Shown here piece after piece: positions 1-6,541 of a stretch of DNA of 12,304 nt. The notes under the pieces are model-generated. The model saw nothing but the letters and a program-made list of their open reading frames with translations, did no database searches and was not told the origin of the DNA. The translations under genes and the position numbers were made by a program. Positions within the stretch are counted from its first letter, which is position 1. Every line of letters starts with the position of its first letter. This DNA comes from Actinomycetota bacterium. Lineage in GTDB: Bacteria; Actinomycetota; Actinomycetes; Nanopelagicales; Nanopelagicaceae. The stretch covers positions 1 to 12,304 of the forward strand of contig WLQO01000025.1 in the NCBI GenBank assembly GCA_009698295.1. Reading direction: 5' to 3'.

Positions 1-266
1 TAAAAATTGCGATCTTCGGCCGCCATTACTGCGTTTCGCAAATTTAGCGGAATTTTTGCAAGCGGAAGAATTTCTCGATTCTGCGAACCAATACGGCCGA
101 TTTCTTGTCCATTTGAATATTGAATAATTGTGGATTGGCTATTTACATAAGCATTTGGGTCAGGGATTGAAACAGTGAACCAAGCGAAGGCAAAGAGCGT
201 TGAGCCTGCGATAAAGCCAAAGCCGGCTAAGAAAATAGCGGCGCGGAGAAGCTTTCTGCGGATCAT
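1..266 (-). CDS. Class A penicillin-binding protein, N-terminal fragment (runs off left edge)
   Basis: Translating the minus strand from the ATG at 266 gives 88 open codons up to the window edge. Residues 1-7 are basic (MIRRKLL), residues about 8-30 form a hydrophobic signal-anchor helix, and an extracytoplasmic segment follows. The visible end reads AVMAAEDRNF, the start of the first GT51 glycosyltransferase motif (EDxxFxxHxG). E84 would be the catalytic glutamate of the peptidoglycan polymerase. Family knowledge: class A PBPs polymerise lipid II outside the membrane and cross-link the stem peptides; the transpeptidase domain would lie beyond the window. The start lies 9 bases after the stop of the DUF5318 gene on the same strand, so the two are probably co-transcribed. 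The same pairing is known in mycobacteria (Rv0049 and ponA1). The alternative is a monofunctional transglycosylase, which cannot be excluded from this fragment. Confidence 0.88.
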   Translation of the reverse strand, partial: MIRRKLLRAAIFLAGFGFIAGSTLFAFAWFTVSIPDPNAYVNSQSTIIQYSNGQEIGRIGSQNREILPLAKIPLNLRNAVMAAEDRNF

Positions 267-275
267 TTCTAAAGG

Positions 276-689
276 TTACCCTTTAACCCAATCATCATCT
301 TCCAAGGTGCGTACCCGACGGGGTGGCTTTCGTTCAGATCCATCACCTAATAGGTAAGAAGCACATAAATGGTTCCATGAGCAATCGCGGCAGACTTCAA
401 CGATATAGACCGCGAATTCACCAAACTCTTTCTCCATTTCGTGTAATTCAATTTCAGTCTTAATGCGGCCTGAGAATTGTCCAAGTTGATCACCAAATGT
501 GTAACGCAGTTCAACTAAAGAATCTTTCTTACAGACCGGACATTTACGTGAAGCTTTCTCGCCATGGTATTTAGCAGCGCGCATCAGGTAAGGATCGGCA
601 TCACATGCATCCACAACTCCACGAAATAACGCCAACAAGGTGGCTCGCTTATCGAGTGAATAGTCGATGAACGCTCGCTTAGATTTCAT
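276..689 (-). CDS. DUF5318 family protein with a four-cysteine zinc-ribbon-like motif
   Basis: This 137-residue soluble protein has two CxxC pairs, C50-C53 (CPVCKK) and C100-C103 (CRDCSWNH), separated by a roughly 45-residue core. That arrangement fits a structural zinc site. The N-terminus (MKSKRAFIDYSLDKRATL) and the C-terminal tail rich in Arg and Asp fit the actinobacterial DUF5318 family, which as far as I know has no established function. It sits directly upstream of a class A PBP gene on the same strand, an arrangement also seen in mycobacteria, so a role linked to cell-wall synthesis is possible but only inferred from context. The ATG at 689 lies 23 bases from the divergent MFS start. 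I see no strong Shine-Dalgarno sequence at usual spacing (an AAAAGGGG run lies about 20 bases away), so the transcript may be leaderless or the ribosome site weak. Confidence 0.85.
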   Translation of the reverse strand: MKSKRAFIDYSLDKRATLLALFRGVVDACDADPYLMRAAKYHGEKASRKCPVCKKDSLVELRYTFGDQLGQFSGRIKTEIELHEMEKEFGEFAVYIVEVCRDCSWNHLCASYLLGDGSERKPPRRVRTLEDDDWVKG

Positions 690-692
690 AAT

Positions 693-702
693 AGGAGAAG
701 GA
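693..702 (+). promoter_or_regulatory. Ribosome binding site for the MFS gene (supports the TTG start)
   Basis: AGGAGAAGGA lies just upstream of a TTG codon at 713, with 10-15 bases between depending on which purine block pairs with 16S rRNA. An in-frame stop (TAG) at 692 means no earlier start is possible. The site falls in the 23-base gap between two divergent genes. Confidence 0.5.
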
Positions 703-712
703 TAAACCCCTT

Positions 713-2020
713 TTGAGTACTTCGCCCGACTACCCTTTAACTATGAACGTTTGGCAACTCTTAACTGATCGCAAATTTTCGCGGTTGTTACGTGTTCGCT
801 GGACTGGACAGATGACTGATGGGTTATTCCAAAGCGCCCTCGCCTCATTCGTTCTCTTCTCTCCAGAACGCCAAGCAAACGCCTTAAGCGCGGCGTTGGC
901 ATTTGCAGTTGTACTTCTTCCTTATTCAATAATTGGACCATTTGTTGGAACGATCCTTGATCGCGTATCCCGACAGCGCGCAATTGCATATTCGAATCTA
1001 GCTCGGGCTATAACGCTTGCCTTTATATCTTTTCTTATCTTCGAAGGTAAGACTGGCGTCGAATTAACGATTGTTGTTTTGGTGGCATTTGGTATCAATC
1101 GATTAATTCTCGCCGGGCTTTCAGCAGGCATTCCTTTAATGATTGAAAGTAAATCGTTAATTACCGCTAACGCTTTGGCAGTCACTGGTGGTTCGGTTTG
1201 GGTTGTTTTAGGTGGCGGTATCGGGTTAGGGCTGCGCCGCTTAATAAATGGCGTGGCAACGGCAGATCACGCAGATGGATACATAATTTTGGCTGGATCA
1301 ATTGGATATTTAATGGCCGCTTTTTTTGCAGCTACCTTAAAACGAAGAGAAATTGGCCCGTTAGATCACGAGATAAAGAGCGCTAGTTTTTCTCAGGGAT
1401 TAATTGAGATGCGCGAAGGAATCAAATTTTTACGTAAAAATATCGATACTGCCCGCGGCATAGCTGCTGTCGCTGTACATCGAGGTGGGATTACTGCACT
1501 GACGCTAATTGCTCTATTGCTAGAAAGAAATACTTTTCACGATCCAACAGATAGCGAAGCCGGGCTTGCCGGATTAAGTTTTACGCTCACCATCGCCGCT
1601 TGTGGGTTCGTAGTCGGCGCTGTGATTGCACCTTATGGCGTCAGTAAAGTTGGAAGACATCGTTGGATGAGATTTGCAATGTCGGCAAGCACTTTGGGTC
1701 CTCTTTTTATCGTCTTCACCCGCACTCCTGTGACGCTAGCCTGCGCCGCGTTTGTTACCGCTTTATTTGGGCAGAGTTTAAAAGTTACTAATGATGCTCT
1801 GGTGCAATCTAAAATTGATGATATCTACCGTGGTCGCGTTTTCTCTGTTTACGATGTAATAGTTAACGGCGCAATAGTTTCAGGTGCGGTATTTGCAGCG
1901 TTGCTTCTTCCAAACACAGGAGATGCCTTCTTGGTTCCGCTGATTGTGGCGGTTGTTTATCTAACTGCAGGAATTCGTTTACTTCGCAGTCGGGTTTTCT
2001 TTCCCCCACCAATCAAGTAA
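713..2020 (+). CDS. MFS transporter (permease of unknown substrate)
   Basis: The 435-residue protein is very hydrophobic, with about 12 candidate membrane helices. An MFS motif A-like loop (GPFVGTILDRVSRQR, residues 75-89) lies between predicted helices 2 and 3. It resembles the MFS_3 or EntS-like drug and siderophore exporters, but nothing in the sequence fixes the substrate. The chosen start is TTG at 713, downstream of a purine-rich ribosome site; ATG at 743 (MNVWQLLTDR) is an in-frame alternative that would shorten the protein by 10 residues. The gene is divergent from the DUF5318 gene and convergent with pcnA. Its last 42 bases, which encode the residues ending in FFPPPIK, overlap the 3' end of pcnA. 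Any promoter must lie within or next to the 5' end of the DUF5318 coding sequence. Confidence 0.87.
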   Translation: MSTSPDYPLTMNVWQLLTDRKFSRLLRVRWTGQMTDGLFQSALASFVLFSPERQANALSAALAFAVVLLPYSIIGPFVGTILDRVSRQRAIAYSNLARAITLAFISFLIFEGKTGVELTIVVLVAFGINRLILAGLSAGIPLMIESKSLITANALAVTGGSVWVVLGGGIGLGLRRLINGVATADHADGYIILAGSIGYLMAAFFAATLKRREIGPLDHEIKSASFSQGLIEMREGIKFLRKNIDTARGIAAVAVHRGGITALTLIALLLERNTFHDPTDSEAGLAGLSFTLTIAACGFVVGAVIAPYGVSKVGRHRWMRFAMSASTLGPLFIVFTRTPVTLACAAFVTALFGQSLKVTNDALVQSKIDDIYRGRVFSVYDVIVNGAIVSGAVFAALLLPNTGDAFLVPLIVAVVYLTAGIRLLRSRVFFPPPIK

Positions 2021-3424
2021 CTCTTTAGTCGCACGCTCTTGACCCAGCGGTCCATTCTCTAAACGTAATTCCAAGAGAAAATCTAAAGCTTTACCCACAG
2101 CAGCAGATGGTTTGATTTGCAGCAACTCCATTACTTGCGCGCCATCCAAGTCGGGGCGGATTTTAGATAGCTCTTCTTGCTCCATCAATTTTTCGATGCG
2201 CGCTTCAAGGCTGTCATAAACTTTCGCTAAACGTTCTGCCTTTTTTAGATTACGTGTGGTGCAGTCAGCGCGAGTCAGGACATGCAGATGGATTAATAAA
2301 TCTCCAGCGTCACGCACATATCTGCGTACTGCAGAATCCGTCCATTCACCATCGCCATACCCATGAAAGCGCAGATGCAGAGCTACTAAAGTTTCAACTT
2401 GCTCGATCGTTTCGCCATCAAAACGCAGCGCTTTTAAACGAGATTTGGTTAAGCGCGCACCAACAATTTCGTGATGGTGAAAAGAGACGCCACCGCCTGC
2501 AATCAAACTGCGGGTCTTTGGCTTACCGATATCGTGCAATAAAGCTGCCAGGCGAATAATTAAGTTAGGTCCACCTAAGCGATCTTCATGAGCAATCGCC
2601 TGTTCCAGAACAGTAATTGAATGTTCGTAAACATCTTTGTGATGGTGATGCTCATCAATTTCTAACCGCAGCTTTGGAATTTCTGGCAGCACGATGTCAG
2701 CAAGTCCGGTCTCCACCAAGATTGTTATTCCCAAGCGAGGCCGAGGCGACATTAACAACTTGGTAAATTCATCACGGATACGTTCTGCTGAAATTATGGA
2801 AATTCTTCCGGCCATACCTTTCATAGCTTGCAAAACATCTGGTGCAATTTCAAAACCTAATTGGCTGGCAAAGCGCGCAGCGCGCATCATTCGCAGTGGA
2901 TCATCAGAAAAAGAATTTTCTGCAGTTGTCGGCGTGCGCAATATTTTCTGTGCTAAATCTGCTAAACCGTTATATGGATCTATAAACTCTGGAACTTTGG
3001 TAGTTAACTCAAGGGCCATTGCATTGACTGTGAAATCACGTCGTGATAAATCGCCTTCGATATTTTCACCGTACACAACTTCAGGTTTACGACTTGCAGG
3101 ATCGTAACTTTCGCTGCGATAAGTTGTTACTTCAACTGTGGTGTCACCGCGTTTTCCGGCGACAGTTCCGTATTCAATTCCGGTTTCCCAAATATTTTCT
3201 GCCCAAACTTTTAATATCTTCTTCGTATCTTCTGGTTTTGCATTAGTTGTGAAATCTAAATCGTTTCCAAGGCGGCCAAGTAACGCATCGCGTACAGGGC
3301 CACCGACTAGTGCGAGTCGAAATCCTTGGGCGGCAAAGCTTTGGGCGAGCGAACTTGCCAGCGGCGCCCGTTCGATGAGTGAGGCGATTGCAACTTCTCC
3401 TGCGGCTCCTAATGCACTCGTCAC
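1979..3424 (-). CDS. pcnA: CCA tRNA nucleotidyltransferase (class II, with HD domain)
   Basis: This enzyme adds or repairs the 3'-CCA end of tRNAs using CTP and ATP, without a template. From the GTG at 3424 the protein has 481 residues, normal for actinobacterial members. Visible motifs are GGPVRD (41-46), the metal-binding DxD (D55, D57 in DLDF), RRDFTVNA (128-135), DDPLRMMRAARF (174-185), and a C-terminal HD domain with LLHDIGKP (H297, D298) and HHHE (316-319). The open frame extends upstream to 3589, but that part is antisense to the NUDIX gene, rich in Cys, Ser and Trp, and unlike the family. I therefore place the start at GTG 3424, where the sequence becomes MTSALGAAGE. The gene is divergent from the NUDIX gene across a 32-base gap and convergent, with a 42-base overlap, with the MFS gene. 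The same pcnA-NUDIX divergence is known in mycobacteria. Confidence 0.92.
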   Translation of the reverse strand: MTSALGAAGEVAIASLIERAPLASSLAQSFAAQGFRLALVGGPVRDALLGRLGNDLDFTTNAKPEDTKKILKVWAENIWETGIEYGTVAGKRGDTTVEVTTYRSESYDPASRKPEVVYGENIEGDLSRRDFTVNAMALELTTKVPEFIDPYNGLADLAQKILRTPTTAENSFSDDPLRMMRAARFASQLGFEIAPDVLQAMKGMAGRISIISAERIRDEFTKLLMSPRPRLGITILVETGLADIVLPEIPKLRLEIDEHHHHKDVYEHSITVLEQAIAHEDRLGGPNLIIRLAALLHDIGKPKTRSLIAGGGVSFHHHEIVGARLTKSRLKALRFDGETIEQVETLVALHLRFHGYGDGEWTDSAVRRYVRDAGDLLIHLHVLTRADCTTRNLKKAERLAKVYDSLEARIEKLMEQEELSKIRPDLDGAQVMELLQIKPSAAVGKALDFLLELRLENGPLGQERATKELLDWWGKENPTAK

Positions 3425-3432
3425 AATAGATA

Positions 3433-3438
3433 AGGTTA
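3433..3438 (-). promoter_or_regulatory. Candidate -10 element for pcnA
   Basis: On the minus strand the hexamer TAACCT matches the TANNNT -10 pattern and lies 8 bases upstream of the GTG at 3424. No Shine-Dalgarno sequence precedes that GTG, so transcription may begin at or almost at the start codon. No convincing -35 is visible. It overlaps the region needed for the divergent NUDIX promoter. Confidence 0.3.
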
Positions 3439-3444
3439 GAGCAG

Positions 3445-3450
3445 TACCCT
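3445..3450 (+). promoter_or_regulatory. Candidate -10 element for a leaderless NUDIX transcript
   Basis: TACCCT matches the TANNNT pattern and sits exactly 6 bases before the ATG at 3457. This is the spacing expected when transcription starts on the A of the start codon, as in the leaderless mRNAs common in Actinobacteria. There is no Shine-Dalgarno sequence between it and the ATG. The best -35-like hexamer (GTCACA, 3420-3425) is weak and 19 bases away. Confidence 0.42.
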
Positions 3451-3456
3451 TACTCC

Positions 3457-4062
3457 ATGACCCCGGCACCTGGTGCGGGCAGCGAAGGTACGAAGAAGAA
3501 GCGCAGGCGTAAGCGCCCCGCACATCGCGCCCCACTTTTAAAAGATTCAACCACCCCTGGCGCAGTTGCGCCTGTGCAAAGCTCTGCAAAACGTCCTAAG
3601 CCTGCCCCTAAGAGCTACGCCAAACGAGTTGATGAAGTCTCAGCCGGCGGATTGGTCGTCGATCACAGTGGAAAGAACGGTCTATTAATTGGCCGCATCG
3701 ATCATAAAGATGCATCTGGGCAGAGAATTTTATGGTCACTGCCGAAAGGGCATATAGAAGAAGGTGAAACTCCCGAACAAGCTGCACTTCGCGAAGTTGC
3801 AGAAGAGACCGGTATTGAATCGGCGATCGAAAGATCTCTTGGCGTCATTGATTTCTGGTTTATGGCCGGCGGTAAGCGAATTCATAAAACCGTCCACCAT
3901 TATCTCTTCCGTGAAACCGGCGGCAAGTTGGCGCCACAAGAGAGTGAAGTTGATGAGGTCGGCTGGTTTCCTTTATCCGAAATTGTGGAACGTTTGGCAT
4001 ATCCCGATGAGAAGAAGTTAATTGCACGTACTGAGGCTGCTGCTGAATTGGATGAGCAATGA
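3457..4062 (+). CDS. NUDIX hydrolase (MutT4-like)
   Basis: The 201-residue protein carries a complete Nudix box at residues 98-120 (GHIEEGETPEQ...REVAEETGI), whose REVAEE core binds the catalytic metal. Nudix enzymes cleave nucleoside diphosphates linked to another moiety. By position, divergent from pcnA and upstream of DUF6049, it corresponds to mycobacterial MutT4 (Rv3908), though the true substrate cannot be read from the sequence. Residues 1-55 form a low-complexity tail rich in Lys, Arg, Pro and Ala, with a KKKRRRKR stretch at 13-20 that may bind nucleic acid; the folded domain starts near VDEVSAGGLVV (58-68). The ATG at 3457 lacks a Shine-Dalgarno sequence and is preceded by a -10-like TACCCT, suggesting a leaderless start. 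Its stop overlaps the DUF6049 start (ATGA), so the two are translationally coupled. Confidence 0.9.
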   Translation: MTPAPGAGSEGTKKKRRRKRPAHRAPLLKDSTTPGAVAPVQSSAKRPKPAPKSYAKRVDEVSAGGLVVDHSGKNGLLIGRIDHKDASGQRILWSLPKGHIEEGETPEQAALREVAEETGIESAIERSLGVIDFWFMAGGKRIHKTVHHYLFRETGGKLAPQESEVDEVGWFPLSEIVERLAYPDEKKLIARTEAAAELDEQ

Positions 4063-5174
4063 AGAGAATTAAACTAGCCTTTTTAACTCTTTTTTTACTC
4101 TTTTATTTCTTGCCGCAGGCTAGCGCTGATAAGTCAGTTATTTACTTAGTTAGCAAACCACATCAACTCTTCGATGGAACTTTTAAAGATGATCAACTTG
4201 CGACAGATTTATTATCTTCCGGGGTTTTAGGTAAAGCGATTGAGCAAAGTCGAAGTGGTCCACGCACCTGGGTTATAGATGGTGAACTTCTAGATGAAGT
4301 TGCAGATATGGCCGATGGTTACAAATTAGAAAATGGCGCACCGCCAATCGGTGTGCTGATTGCAAAAGAGTGGTTATCTCGTTTACAGCTTGTTACATCA
4401 GGTGATCAAATAATTGCACTGCCGTATGGAAACCCTGATATTGCTCTAGCAAAGAGAGCTGCGCCAAGTGAACTCCGTTTTTATTATTCATATGGATCCC
4501 AGCGAGTTTCATTCCATTTAAATAGGCAAATGTCTGCAGAAAATGGCGCTACATGGAGTACGGGGAGCTCAAAGTTAAGTGCTCCGCTTCGTAAGAAATA
4601 CACCGCAAACCGTCAGGTGTTGACCGCACTTTCTTCAGTTGTGAGCGCTCCTGAAGTACAAGCACAACGCGCAAAGCTTGCGATTCTTCTCTCTCCATCT
4701 TTAAATAAAGATGAGCGACAGTTATTTTCTTATAACGCTAGCGAAGCCGTTGCCGCATCTTTAAATAAGTTACGTATTACTAGCGGTAAATACCAGATTG
4801 CATCGGAAACCGGAAAAGTACCCGTAACTGTAATAAATCGGTTTAGCGTTCCGGTTGATATAACTATTAAATTTATGCCGCTTAACTCACGCCTTCAGGT
4901 TTCAAATATCGCTACTCTGCAAATTCCTGCAAATTCTCGAACTCAGCTAGCAATGCCTTTTTCAGTGATTGCTCCTGGTGCCACAACTGTCGTCGCACAA
5001 ATTACCAACAGCAAGGGCGACCGTATTGGTCTCCCGGCAAAACTTGATATTAATATCGCCATTTTCGATTCAAAGGTAACCAGCTTCACAATTGGTGCAG
5101 CAGTTCTTTTATTTGTTGCGGCGCTAACCCAAACTATCCGCAGAGTTAGAAGGGGTAGGAAAGAGAAGCAATGA
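4059..5174 (+). CDS. DUF6049 family secreted or membrane-anchored protein, short form
   Basis: The 371-residue protein begins with a signal peptide (basic MKRIK, hydrophobic LAFLTLFLLFYFL, probable cleavage after ASA at about residue 23). It ends with one membrane helix (about 340-358, FTIGAAVLLFVAAL) and a positive cytoplasmic tail (RRVRRGRKEKQ), so most of it should face outside. Residues about 250-335 look like a beta-sandwich (PVTVINRFSVPVDITIKFMP), as in the C-terminal part of DUF6049 proteins. Its place after the pcnA-divergent NUDIX gene matches Rv3909 of M. tuberculosis. Family members I recall are about 700-800 residues, so this is roughly half length, yet both ends are intact, suggesting internal reduction rather than decay. 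murJ, which usually follows, is absent here. The start overlaps the NUDIX stop by 4 bases. Function is unknown; a cell-envelope role is inferred from context. Confidence 0.75.
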   Translation: MKRIKLAFLTLFLLFYFLPQASADKSVIYLVSKPHQLFDGTFKDDQLATDLLSSGVLGKAIEQSRSGPRTWVIDGELLDEVADMADGYKLENGAPPIGVLIAKEWLSRLQLVTSGDQIIALPYGNPDIALAKRAAPSELRFYYSYGSQRVSFHLNRQMSAENGATWSTGSSKLSAPLRKKYTANRQVLTALSSVVSAPEVQAQRAKLAILLSPSLNKDERQLFSYNASEAVAASLNKLRITSGKYQIASETGKVPVTVINRFSVPVDITIKFMPLNSRLQVSNIATLQIPANSRTQLAMPFSVIAPGATTVVAQITNSKGDRIGLPAKLDINIAIFDSKVTSFTIGAAVLLFVAALTQTIRRVRRGRKEKQ

Positions 5175-5214
5175 CCTGTTTCGCGTCAACTCGTAAAAAC
5201 TATATAGAAGTGGA

Positions 5215-5220
5215 TACGCT
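5215..5220 (+). promoter_or_regulatory. Candidate -10 element for a leaderless trxB transcript
   Basis: TACGCT fits TANNNT and lies exactly 6 bases before the ATG at 5227, the same geometry as at the NUDIX start. No Shine-Dalgarno sequence of normal strength and spacing is present; the nearest purine-rich run (GAAGTGG, 5207-5213) is 13 bases away. The lack of a clear -35 keeps confidence modest. Confidence 0.4.
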
Positions 5221-5226
5221 GAGCAC

Positions 5227-6147
5227 ATGGTAAAAGATCTTGTAATTGTTGGTTCTGGCCCCGCTGGATATACCGCAGCCATTTACGCAGCGCGCGCTCA
5301 ATTAAGCCCTGTTGTTTATGAGGGTTCAGTAACAGCAGGTGGTGCGTTAATGAACACCACAGAGGTAGAAAATTTTCCTGGTTTTGTCGATGGCGTAATG
5401 GGTCCAGATTTGATGGACAGTATGCGAAAGCAAGCTAAGCGTTTTGGTGCAGAACTGATAACAGACGATGTAGTCGAAATGGATTTGTCGGGCGATATAA
5501 AAATTATTAAAGATGGTTCCGGAAATACTGTGCAAGCTAAAGCGGTAATTCTGGCGATGGGTTCAGCGTATAAAGAGATCGGTTTAACGAATGAGAAACG
5601 TTTATCGGGTCGTGGCGTTTCTTGGTGTGCAACTTGCGATGGTTTCTTCTTCCGTGATCAAGTTATTGCAGTTGTCGGTGGTGGAGATTCAGCAGTTGAA
5701 GAGGCAACTTTCTTAACTAAATTTGCATCGAAAGTTGTTTTGATTCATCGTCGTGATTCGCTGCGCGCTTCAAAAATTATGGCAGAGCGCGCTATTTCAA
5801 ATCCTAAAATTGAAATGTTATGGAACACCGAAGTAACTGATGTACTCGGCGCAGAAAAAGTAGAAGGATTGCAATTGCGCAATACAGTTACTGGTGAAGA
5901 GTCAAAGCGAGATTTCACAGGTTTATTTGTAGCCATTGGGCATATTCCGCGTAGCGAACTTGTTACATCACAAGTAGCCCTCAATGAAGAAGGTTATGTA
6001 TCTGTCGATGGGCGCTCAACACGTACAAATTTGAAGGGCGTCTTCGCGTGTGGAGATCTGGTCGATTTCACCTATCGCCAAGCGATTACTGCGGCAGGCT
6101 CAGGATGCCAAGCCGCTCTTGACGCTGAAAAGTTCCTTTCGCACTAG
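5227..6147 (+). CDS. trxB: Thioredoxin-disulfide reductase
   Basis: This FAD-dependent enzyme uses NADPH to reduce oxidised thioredoxin in the cytoplasm. The 306-residue length is normal for the low-molecular-weight type. Visible features are the FAD-binding GSGPAG loop (9-14), the redox-active CATC (C134-C137, followed by DGFF), the NADPH-binding GGGDSA (151-156) with the HRRDSLR phosphate-binding segment (174-180), and the C-terminal FAD motif ending in ACGDLVD. Its substrate gene trxA follows 50 bases downstream on the same strand, forming a complete thioredoxin system. In other Actinobacteria sigM and murJ lie upstream of trxB; here only 52 bases separate it from DUF6049. The start may be leaderless (TACGCT six bases before ATG). 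Confidence 0.96.
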   Translation: MVKDLVIVGSGPAGYTAAIYAARAQLSPVVYEGSVTAGGALMNTTEVENFPGFVDGVMGPDLMDSMRKQAKRFGAELITDDVVEMDLSGDIKIIKDGSGNTVQAKAVILAMGSAYKEIGLTNEKRLSGRGVSWCATCDGFFFRDQVIAVVGGGDSAVEEATFLTKFASKVVLIHRRDSLRASKIMAERAISNPKIEMLWNTEVTDVLGAEKVEGLQLRNTVTGEESKRDFTGLFVAIGHIPRSELVTSQVALNEEGYVSVDGRSTRTNLKGVFACGDLVDFTYRQAITAAGSGCQAALDAEKFLSH

Positions 6148-6186
6148 TAGGCTTCAAATATTAAATTTAACTAAAAAGATCTATAA

Positions 6187-6192
6187 AGGGAG
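6187..6192 (+). promoter_or_regulatory. Shine-Dalgarno sequence of trxA
   Basis: AGGGAG lies 5 bases before the ATG at 6198, a clear ribosome site that fixes the trxA start. It contrasts with the neighbouring NUDIX, trxB and cwlM starts, which lack one. Confidence 0.65.
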
Positions 6193-6197
6193 TAAAG

Positions 6198-6518
6198 ATG
6201 AGCGCAGGTAAAGTCACAGCAGCCAATTTCGACGAGATTGTCCTTAAGAGCAGCAAGCCAGTTCTTGTTGATTTCTGGGCTGAATGGTGTGGCCCATGTC
6301 GCGCTGTTGGACCAATCCTGGATGAGATCTCCAACGAACACGGCGAAAAACTGACAATCGTAAAGTTAAATACTGATGAAGAATCTGCGATCGCCATTAA
6401 ATATGGAGTTACTTCAATTCCGATGTTAAATGTTTATGTAAACGGCGAAGTAGTAAAAACAATCATCGGCGCTAAGCCAAAACCAGCTCTGCTTAAAGAG
6501 CTAGAAGCCTTCATCTAA
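6198..6518 (+). CDS. trxA: Thioredoxin
   Basis: The 106-residue protein is a standard cytosolic thioredoxin that reduces disulfides in target proteins such as ribonucleotide reductase and peroxiredoxins, and is itself recharged by TrxB. The active site WCGPC is at residues 30-34 (C31, C34) within FWAEWCGPCRAVGP. The cis-proline loop is VTSIPML with P75, and D25 in VDFW is the buried acid. It lies 50 bases downstream of trxB with its own strong ribosome site, and 23 bases upstream of the cwlM-like gene. This trxB-trxA-cwlM order is typical for the actinobacterial origin region. Nothing unusual is seen. Confidence 0.97.
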   Translation: MSAGKVTAANFDEIVLKSSKPVLVDFWAEWCGPCRAVGPILDEISNEHGEKLTIVKLNTDEESAIAIKYGVTSIPMLNVYVNGEVVKTIIGAKPKPALLKELEAFI

Positions 6519-6541
6519 AAAATCGTTGAATTAGATTTATT

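Noticed and set aside
175..357. Plus-strand open frame of 60 codons starting near the left edge
   Set aside because: It is antisense to the PBP N-terminus and the DUF5318 C-terminus; both minus-strand products have recognisable motifs, whereas this frame has only a low-complexity Lys/Ala/Pro and Ser/Arg composition.
3425..3589. Upstream extension of the pcnA reading frame to an ATG at 3589
   Set aside because: The extra 55 residues are antisense to the NUDIX N-terminus and match no part of the CCA enzyme family; the GTG at 3424 gives a normal 481-residue protein.
6148..6197. AT-rich trxB-trxA gap as a promoter (TATAAA at 6182-6187)
   Set aside because: The hexamer runs into the Shine-Dalgarno sequence and no -35 is evident; AT-rich composition alone is not enough, and co-transcription from trxB is the simpler view.
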